Assembly: GCA_023678885.1 (NCBI GenBank)
Contig: CM042982.1
Coordinates: forward strand, 11,470,001-11,534,000
From: Pogostemon cablin
Lineage: Eukaryota > Streptophyta > Magnoliopsida > Lamiales > Lamiaceae
Length of the DNA: 64,000 nucleotides
Direction of reading: 5' to 3'
Position numbers and translations under genes: made by a program
Notes under the pieces: generated by a model
Told to the model about the DNA's origin: nothing
Database searches by the model: none
The model's input: only the letters and a program-made list of their open reading frames with translations
In this document: one piece after another, positions 57,082-64,000 of the stretch
How positions within the stretch are numbered: the first letter of the stretch is position 1
Layout: every line of letters begins with the position of its first letter

Positions 57082-58612
57082 ATAATATTATGCAATAATC
57101 GAAGATGTTACGAAACAAGAAATCATAAGTCTCAAAATCAATTCATCAAAAAGAAATAAGCATTCTTAGATTGTCAAATTAACACGATTCAAACTATCAT
57201 ACCCTATAATTATAAATAAAAAACATAACGTTACAGACAACTCATATGGCTATTAGTAAGATTTTAAAATCAAAAGAAAGGAATGATGAAAACCTAGATG
57301 TAGCAATCTCCTTTGTTCTCTTCTCGGTTTCTTCAAATTCTCTTAGTTTTCTTTTTAACCTTTGATCTCCAATAGAGGTGAGGCAGATTGATGTTGGTGG
57401 ATAAGGATGATGTAGAAGATGGCTGTGTGGGATGATGTGAGTGATGGTGATGCTGAATAATCCTCCTCTAATGTGTTCTCTCTTTTTATAGTTGTAGAAT
57501 ATTGGATCTGAGCTTTTTCGGCACTCAGCTTGGCTCTCGTTCGCCAGCTTAGCTCAAACTTGCTCACAATCATTGCCGAGCTACAACAGGGAAAGTTAAG
57601 TTCTTTCTTTGGAAGCAGGTGGTCTCCAGCTCGGCTCTAATCAGGAGCCGAGCTGGCCTTCTTATGCTTGGTGGACTCTCAACTCGGCTTGAATCACTTG
57701 TCGAGTTGGCTCCTTGTTGCCTGTGGTTCTGAAAATAATTTAGGTGACTTTATATTTCTATGAATTGTAATTTATAAAATATAATTAAAAATATGTGACT
57801 TGAATTTTTCAATTAAATCGATTTGATCGATTCAACCTCGAACTTTAAGCTTTATCAGTTCGTACTCTGGTCATGTTCTAATAATACTGAGCTAAAGAAT
57901 AGTGTCAATTTAATAAAGTTGGTTTGAATGATAAAAAAAGTATGTAAAAAAAAACCACCACCTATGAATTCTTTTGGAATCGCGCTCATTTGGATAGTCA
58001 CTGCCTAATCACTGACATGACTGACCTCTATCGCATCTCTTTTCAAGTCATCTTTGAATTATTAATTAAAAAAAATCACCACTTATATTTAAAATGTGAT
58101 TTAGTGACAACATTTGAGATTTTGAGGGGTTATGTTTTTTGGCAAATTACACCTATTCATTAGACAGACATATAATAAAGTTAAATATTTTGCATTTATG
58201 TTTAAATTTTTTAAAATTATTATATAGAATAAATTTCATTAAGAAAAGAATCGAGCTTTCACCATATAGTTTCTAGTTTAAAATGTTCCCTCACACCCTC
58301 TCAAGAATTTTATCTGTATTACGGGGGGTTCCAAATGGAATTCATGGTCACACTCAAACCGTTGGAATTTGAAAACTTGACATGGCAAGTATGAGAATAG
58401 GTGATTGACAAGAATGTGCAACAGAGTAGAATAAAATACTTTTATAAGCAATTTTCACATCTCACTAAACTAGTATTACACCATAAGCACTAGTATTTGA
58501 ATTTCATTGGGCGACGGACGACCATCATGTACGAGTAAAGTAAAAAAAATACTCCGTGATTATGCACACTCTCAATTTTGAGGTGTAACATATATTTATA
58601 CACGTTTCATTA
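57082..58612. other. Intergenic DNA with one GC-richer palindrome-rich block
   Basis: Around 57500-57720 the words AGCTCGGCT and AGCCGAGCT alternate in both orientations. A minus-strand TATAAAAAGAGAGAA box lies near 57495. This resembles an LTR promoter region of an unidentified element, but no LTR ends were found. The rest is AT-rich without a gene. Confidence 0.4.
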
Positions 58613-58621
58613 ATAATAAAA

Positions 58622-59663
58622 GGGAGTGGTTATTCGCACCCCCTATATTACTAAACGTACCCCAATTACTAAATACACCCCATTTTTTACCATTTTACCC
58701 TTATAATTAAAAAAAATCCTTTTAGCCTTTTAATTAAATAAAAGCTGCCATACAATTCACTCTCCTTCTCCGGTCTCCAGCCTCACAAATAAAAAGCAAC
58801 AACGATGATGGAGAATTAAAACTTGGGAAAAATCGAATTGAAAGAAAAAACGATGATGGACAATGCAATAGATCTTTTCTTCCTTCCTCTTTCCAACTCC
58901 ATTAATGAAGGGAACTCAAGCTTTACAAACTATCTCTAACCACAATATAAAGCTGAAATTTTGAAAGCAATTACTCTGACTATACAAAAATCCTTGAATT
59001 TGTTTCACCTACCAATTTGCCTCGTCAAAAAATTGCTGGAGAGATCCAAGAGAGAGAGTTGTTGGAGCAATCCAAGTGTGTGTGTGTGGGGCTGTTGGGT
59101 GGGGGAAGGATTTCTCCGGTGAATTGGTTAGTGCCAAGCCTCAATCTCTGGAGAGCAGGCGAGTTCCCGATTTGATGCAGGATCTCATCACCAAAAGCAT
59201 TGTTGATGACGTAGGAAAGGTAATTGGAGGAGGTGCACAGGGGAGCAATGCTCCCGTGGAGTTTATTATGGGGGAGGTTGATCCTGGTCAAGTTGGCAAG
59301 AGCGGTGAGTTCATCAGGCAGGTGAGATTTCCGATGGTGATGGGAACGCGGCCAGTGAATTGATTCCCGAAGAAATCAATCATTTGCAAGTCGGTGCAGT
59401 TGCCAATCTCCAGGGGATGATGAGTAGTGGAGAAGAGATCAGCAGATAATGAATCTTTTGAATTGGAATTGGATTGGCTATGGCACCCAACAAACAGGTT
59501 AGATGAGTAGTGGAGAAGAGTATAAGGCAGATAATAAATTTATTAGTCAATTTTAATTATATAATTTTATAGGGATATTTATGTCTTATTATTAAAGAGT
59601 ATTTTAATCTTTAATAAAATTGGGGTACGTTAACTAAGTTCGGGGGTGCGAATAGCCGCCCCC
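58622..59663. mobile_element. Pack-MULE carrying an LRR receptor-kinase gene fragment
   Basis: Terminal inverted repeats of about 45 bp: left GGGAGTGGTTATTCGCACCC, right (reversed) GGGGGCGGCTATTCGCACCC, both continuing to ACGTACCCCAATT. A perfect 9-bp target duplication ATAATAAAA lies at 58613-58621 and 59664-59672. Nine-bp duplications and GC-rich cargo within TIRs define Pack-MULEs. No transposase is encoded. The cargo lies at about 59020-59440. Confidence 0.92.
59020..59440 (-). pseudogene. Captured GSO1/GSO2-like LRR receptor-kinase fragment
   Basis: The minus-strand frame 59291-59025 reads TRINLPHNKLHGSIAPLCTS, YVINNAFGDEILHQIGNSPA and LQRLRLGTNQFTGEI. This is a run of leucine-rich repeats with the Ser/Cys-containing pattern of GASSHO-type receptor kinases. 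Just upstream, in another frame, EIGNCTDLQMIDFFGNQFTG and RVPITIGNL belong to earlier repeats of the same protein. The LRRs that normally lie between are missing, and the frame is shifted at the junction near 59310. No signal peptide, membrane span or kinase is present. It is a piece of extracellular-domain sequence and not a receptor. Confidence 0.85.
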
Positions 59664-59672
59664 ATAATAAAA

Positions 59673-60430
59673 ATACATAATACATCATATTTACTTTTTA
59701 CACTTTATTCATTATTCCCAACGAGTTCGACCAGATCCCCCTAAAAATCGTACGTGAGGGTCTCCCAGCATGCGGCGCACGCCATTCGAAGTGGCCCAGC
59801 CCGGCATTCATTCACAAATCCTGTAGTGAAATTGAGACTGCTCAACCTCACCAAGACTCCATCTATACAATGGATTCACAGTGGGAAAACTGCGATGGAT
59901 TCACAGTGGGAAAACTGGAGCGATTCCCGCGTACTTTTTGACGCAGTCAAGCTCCCTTCTGCCTTTACACTCGAGGGCCAAATGTCTTAGATAATATGCT
60001 GCTCTAGAAGAAGTCGCTACAAATTGCGTTTCCAAACGGGGAAAAGCAGCAAGTGTCAGATTGACTTGTCATCTGACCAGTCCCTGATATCTTAGATATG
60101 GGATTTTCACATGTTTTCCGCGTAAAACAGTTGTTCAACTGGGATGTTGAGAATAGGCCTTGTCCCTTTATTGACCAATTGAATATAGAAAGATAGTTAG
60201 ATATACCCACCTGACGATTTATCACATGAGGTTACTTTTTCTTTCTAAAACTTATCCTTACTTTTTCTTATACATCTAACCACAACAATTCTTAATCTAA
60301 GTGTTCTTACAAACAGGCATAAATACTCGGACGGAATGAGTTCTACATATCAAAGCTGCGTGGCGCCTAAGAACATGGCCTTGCGTTGGAGTTCCATAAT
60401 CTGGCGAGACTAAATGTTGGTAACTTTACT
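59673..60430. other. Spacer with a GC-richer block, no supported gene
   Basis: 59730-60060 is GC-richer and has an open plus-strand frame (59754-59990) with no recognisable content. It includes a direct repeat of ATGGATTCACAGTGGGAAAA at about 59870 and 59895. From about 60230 it is probably the 3' UTR of the kinase gene on the minus strand. Confidence 0.4.
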
Positions 60431-62539
60431 TCACTCATCACTTTCTAATATGAGTGGCAACTCTATTTGGAATCGTTTATCGGGTAACCCGGAAACAAGA
60501 TTCGGTACATTGCCATCCGGAAACGGGTTGGGAGGCATAGTGAGATCACTTCCATCTCCTTCCAACATTTGAACCACTTCTTTCATCGAAGGACGATCAC
60601 TTGGATACCACTGGATACACGACAGACCAATAATGGTAAGCTTCTTTGCTACATTACCATCGTCGTCGCCATCGCCTTCGCCTTCGCCGTTTTCCTCAGT
60701 ATTCGCCCGTGTCCACAACTCTTCCCCGAGATTCAAATGATTGTAAATCCACAGAGGAAAGTACACTTGGCTCGCATTCACCTTCGGATTCACGTTCTTC
60801 CTCCCTCCGACCATCTCAAGCAACAACATCCCAAAGCTATAAACATCGGACTTATAGGACACCTTCCCAAATGTCCTTGACAACACCTCCGGCGCTATGT
60901 ATCCCATCGTCCCCCTAGCCGCCGTCATTGTCACCCCACTCTGTTCCTTGGAACAGAGCTTTGCTAGGCCAAAATCACATATCTTGGGGTTGAAATTCTG
61001 GTCTAACAAGATGTTGTGAGGCTTGATGTCAAAATGCAGGATCTGCTGGTCGCAACCCTGGTGAAGATACTCGATGCCTTTGGCTATCCCGAGGGCGATA
61101 TCTTGCAGCTTTTCGAGTCCAAGAGCTCTTCCCTTGGACTCTGTCTGGAAAATGAACTTTTCCAGCGAATCATTCAGGAGGAACTCATAGACCACAACTC
61201 TTCTAAACCCTTCGGCACAAAACCCCACCAGTCGAACCACATTGACGTGGTGTATTCGCCCGATTGTGCTCACCTCATTCACAAACTCCTCTCCCTTTTC
61301 CTTGGAATTGTTCAGAACTTTCACTGCAACACTTCTCTTTTGATAACTTACCCTTGTACACCACCCCATAGCCTCCCTCACCTAGTTTCTCACTGAATTC
61401 ATTGGTTATCCTTCTTATATCAGAGTAGCAGAATCTTGTGGGCTTAAGCCCCTTGTAATCTTCAAGAAAAGTCTCAACTTTCTTTTGATTCTCTCTTTCT
61501 CTTATGATCACAATGCAAAGGTAAACCACAGCTAAAATTGCTAATACCCCAAGAAAAGCACCTGTACTAGCAACTGCACACCACAATCAAACACTCATCA
61601 ATACTTATCTATCAAATTCAAAACACACATAAAATTGCAAGTTGGGTCTAGTGTTCACCTGCAATCTTTTGATTCTTTGATAATCCTGTAACCAGCACAA
61701 CACAAATATCAATAAGTACCCACACTAAACTAAATAAGGGAAAGTTATCATCTATACGGGATTGTCATTTTCGTGCATATCTTTTGTGTTACTAATTATA
61801 ATCAGGAAAACGAAAATCAAAACAGTTGCTACCACGTGCCATGTTACACAAAAATGACACTAGAATCCTTATATATATGTAGATGGATGTAAGTGTGTAC
61901 CTGTATGCGAGTTGTCTCTTGAGGAAGCACTCAGTTTGATTTCCTCTAGTGCCGTTTTTAAACCGACATCCTTGGTCTTTATTTTCACACACACCACACG
62001 CTGGTTCGTCCCATTTCAAATCCATATCATTTCCATTAATTACATCTTGCGGTACCTTGGATATATTCTGAAATCTAGTGCAAGATGTTAAAGGCAAGGA
62101 GTCTATGTAAGAAGAATAATCAACGGCGTACATGTTGTAACTGGGATCACTGAGACAAGCGATTGGACCAGCGTAATCTCGACTTGGGGGAGAACAATTA
62201 AACAGGACATATTCGGTTTGGTAACTGTCCAAAAATTGGAAGGGAGCAGATAAGGTCAGATTTGGAAGCTTTAGGGCAAGACATTCTTGTGGGTCGTATA
62301 GATGCAATTGCTGTGTTTTGTAGTTGATTCTCTTCACTCTGAGGCTTACAGAAGAAGGCAATACGAGCACCGTTTCGCCATTTTTGTCGCAGTCGAGATC
62401 GAAACCCGGATACCCGCAATGTTCGGGTTGTTTGCTGCTCTTGTTGGCATTTGTAGGTTGAAGTGCAATGGCCGGTTGCGGTTTCTACTACTGCTGGGGA
62501 GAATAAAATTGAGAGGAAAAGGAAGAGGAAGGCGGACAT
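60431..62539 (-). pseudogene. LRK10L-type receptor-like kinase with two frame breaks
   Basis: These plasma-membrane kinases have a cysteine-rich wall-associated (GUB_WAK/WAK_assoc) ectodomain. Exon 1 (62539-61901) starts with a signal peptide (FLFLFLSILFSPAVVETATG). After CTSTYKC the frame shifts and part of the usual N-terminal cysteine region is missing, then it resumes at CGYPGFDLDCDKNGETVLV and ends with ACGVCENKDQGCRF. A 27-bp mini-exon (about 61659-61685) and exon 3 (from about 61573) follow; the splice phase there is unclear. The membrane span is GAFLGVLAILAVVYLCIVII. The kinase has LGEGGYGVVYKG; then one extra base near 61340 shifts the frame, and it continues VAVKVLNNSKEKGEEFVNEV, HFDIKPHNILLD (non-RD type), DFGLAK and SDVYSFGMLLLEMVGG to a stop at 60431. 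It is a recent pseudogene or a gene with assembly errors. Confidence 0.85.
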
Positions 62540-63540
62540 GTTTTGTTGACTGATTCAGCTCTTAATCGCCATGGCTGAAATGAATGGAATGGAATGCATT
62601 GCATTTGTAGAAGTCCTAAATCTGCTAGAGCTGACTTTGGAGTTGACTGTAACCGTCTAAGAATTGTCCACTGAATTTCCATGGGCCCCACCTTCATTTA
62701 ATTCTTTGATGACCCGTATTGTTTAATTTAAAAACCTTGACTTTGTCTTAAATTGATAGGATTAGTATGATTTCTTTAGCCAAGTGATTGAGTATCTATT
62801 GTTTCTTGTAAGTTGTAAGAGCATCCACTTGCTGTGAGTTTGAATTAGTGTCTAATTCTCTCTTGATGAACCGAGTTTATTTATTAACAAGAACGAGTAA
62901 CATACAATACATAATTCCTCTCTTCTAAAACCACATAATTCCTCACCCATAAATCCAAACATGTGTGAAATTACAATACATAATTCCTCTCTTCTATGTG
63001 AATTTCTCCCTTTCCTCTCTTCTAATTCCACTTAATTCCTGTCTTCTGAATCCAAACACGTATGAATTTCTCCCTTGCAATTCTCCACAAAACTTGTGTT
63101 AGACCGTGGAAAATTGATATTCAATTAATAAAAAATAATAATATTATTTAAAAAATAATTTATAATATAAATAAAAAATTATAATTTTTTATAATGAAAG
63201 TAATAACTGCACAAAATAGTCTCACACTCATAGTAAGACAAGACTTAGCTCTCATCCGAACACAACAAAAATATAAACATATCCTACCAAATTTATAAAT
63301 AAAATAAAATAAAATAAAAAATTAATTTGATGAATTTATTTAAACCCAAAACAAACATTATAAGCTTAGGCATCAATACAAAACATACAACTTTGAGTTT
63401 TCCAAAATGCTGATGTTTCCATCTGCTGTTTATTTGATGAATAAAAGAGAGGAAACACAACTCACAAAGGTACTTCAATACAAGTTTGCAGCAAAAAATG
63501 GTAAAACACGACATGTAGAGCACCAACAGTGTGTGTGGAT
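62540..63540. other. Intergenic DNA: receptor-kinase 5' flank and F-box 3' flank
   Basis: Repeated AATTCCTCTCTTCT words occur at 62910-63030. Otherwise AT-rich with no gene. 63290-63540 is probably the 3' UTR of the F-box gene. Confidence 0.5.
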
Positions 63541-64000
63541 TCAAGCCTTAATTGTAACACTGCAGACACAAAAGCCAGAAGGCTTAATCTGAGAAGTCTG
63601 CCACTCTGAGCCAGGGGCAGCATTTGGATCGTATAACAAAGTGTGGTAACCAGGATCCTCCTGAGCTGACAACAACAGAAGCTTCCCATTCAAGATCCCA
63701 AATCGGAACCCGATGCTCGAACTTCCGTTCACTGGCACCGGCACCATCTTCCAGGAATTGTCCAAAGGGTCAAAAATTGCTAATCTTCGCTCGTTTTTCC
63801 ATTCCATGCAGCAGAGCTTCTTCCCAAGCACCGCATGGGCAGTAACCATAACACATCCGTTTTTCATCCGGCACCATGTGTGCTCGTTGAGGCTGTACAC
63901 GTCTACGAAGCGTGAGTTTCCGATTGTGAAACTCGATCTCCCACCCATTATGTAGAGCTTCCCCTCAAAACCACAGGCGAAACAGCCCCACCTTGGGCAA
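63541..64000 (-). CDS. F-box/kelch-repeat protein, C-terminal part (runs off the window)
   Basis: F-box/kelch proteins act as substrate receptors of SCF ubiquitin ligases. The minus-strand frame enters at the window edge (CPRWGCFACGFEGKLYIMGG) and runs without interruption for about 152 codons to a TGA at 63541-63543. Kelch blades are visible: GKLYIMGGRSSFTIG with VDVYSLNEHTWCRMKNG, and KLCCMEWKNERRLAIFDPLD with NSWKMVPVP. The end is PNAAPGSEWQTSQIKPSGFC and SVTIKA, closely like the tail of the Arabidopsis At1g67480-type F-box/kelch protein as I remember it. The F-box and first kelch repeats must lie beyond 64000. No defects are seen in this part. Confidence 0.92.
   Translation of the reverse strand, partial: CPRWGCFACGFEGKLYIMGGRSSFTIGNSRFVDVYSLNEHTWCRMKNGCVMVTAHAVLGKKLCCMEWKNERRLAIFDPLDNSWKMVPVPVNGSSSIGFRFGILNGKLLLLSAQEDPGYHTLLYDPNAAPGSEWQTSQIKPSGFCVCSVTIKA

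Noticed and set aside
59754..59990. 78-codon plus-strand ORF after the Pack-MULE as a host gene
   Set aside because: Includes an internal direct repeat, has no recognisable content and no start or splice context. Listed only as spacer.
61016..61396. 126-codon plus-strand ORF opposite the receptor kinase
   Set aside because: Antisense shadow of the conserved kinase catalytic region (HFDIKPHNILLD and the DFG loop lie here on the minus strand).
1..64000. tRNA, rRNA, snoRNA or microRNA genes
   Set aside because: No cloverleaf with A and B boxes and no conserved rRNA segments were noticed. The hairpins seen belong to transposable elements. A tRNAscan/Infernal run would settle this.

Overview
The window is nuclear DNA of a flowering plant, almost certainly a eudicot. 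It is AT-rich and gene-poor, with intron-containing genes of plant-specific families (exostosin-type GT47, LRK10L-type receptor kinase, F-box/kelch protein), plant lineages of LTR retrotransposon (Athila, Tekay/Del-like chromovirus, Copia, a Tat-like gag-only element), Stowaway MITEs and gene-capturing Mutator-like elements. Nothing bacterial, viral or organellar was seen. The repeat style suggests an asterid, but that is only an impression.

Layout. 1-8220: AT-rich DNA with MITEs, a tandem duplication, a run of possible exons of an unrecognised gene (2339-6045), and a 73-bp (AT)n microsatellite. 8221-25815: a nested transposon complex. A decayed Copia element (LTR from about 8221, tRNA-Met-type primer site at 8784, gag and protease/integrase remnants at 22724-24535) is split by a 12.56-kb Athila element on the minus strand (8849-21410, LTRs of about 2.2 kb, 5-bp target duplication ACGTG). 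The Copia body breaks off into an Athila-type LTR fragment. 25816-37186: mostly AT-rich DNA with MITEs, a 2.33-kb near-palindromic foldback element with a 10-bp target duplication (29854-32182), and a LINE 3' remnant.

37187-40642 (minus): an intact-looking four-exon GT47 glycosyltransferase gene, probably a Golgi enzyme of cell-wall polysaccharide synthesis. Just upstream of it lies a TIR element carrying a piece of a BAHD acyltransferase-like gene (40837-41731).

41900-57081: a second nested complex. A minus-strand Copia element (about 41990-52970) is cut by a solo LTR (44020-45395, duplication ATCTT), by a two-LTR chromovirus derivative with almost no internal DNA (45470-49512, duplication AATAT) and by a further solo LTR (50106-51706), which itself holds a Stowaway MITE. 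Its 5' end is fused to a 5'-truncated Tat-like gag-only element (52979-57081) whose LTRs carry a 59-bp minisatellite.

58622-59663: a Pack-MULE (9-bp duplication, TIRs of about 45 bp) with a fragment of a GSO1/GSO2-like LRR receptor-kinase gene. 60431-62539 (minus): an LRK10L-type receptor-like kinase with two apparent reading-frame breaks. 63541-64000 (minus): the C-terminus of an F-box/kelch protein that runs off the window end.

The host genes are unrelated single loci and form no operon-like unit. The most interesting material is the transposon biology: two separate gene-fragment captures, a long foldback with a preserved empty site elsewhere in the window, and recurring palindromic or tandem motif arrays inside LTR elements.
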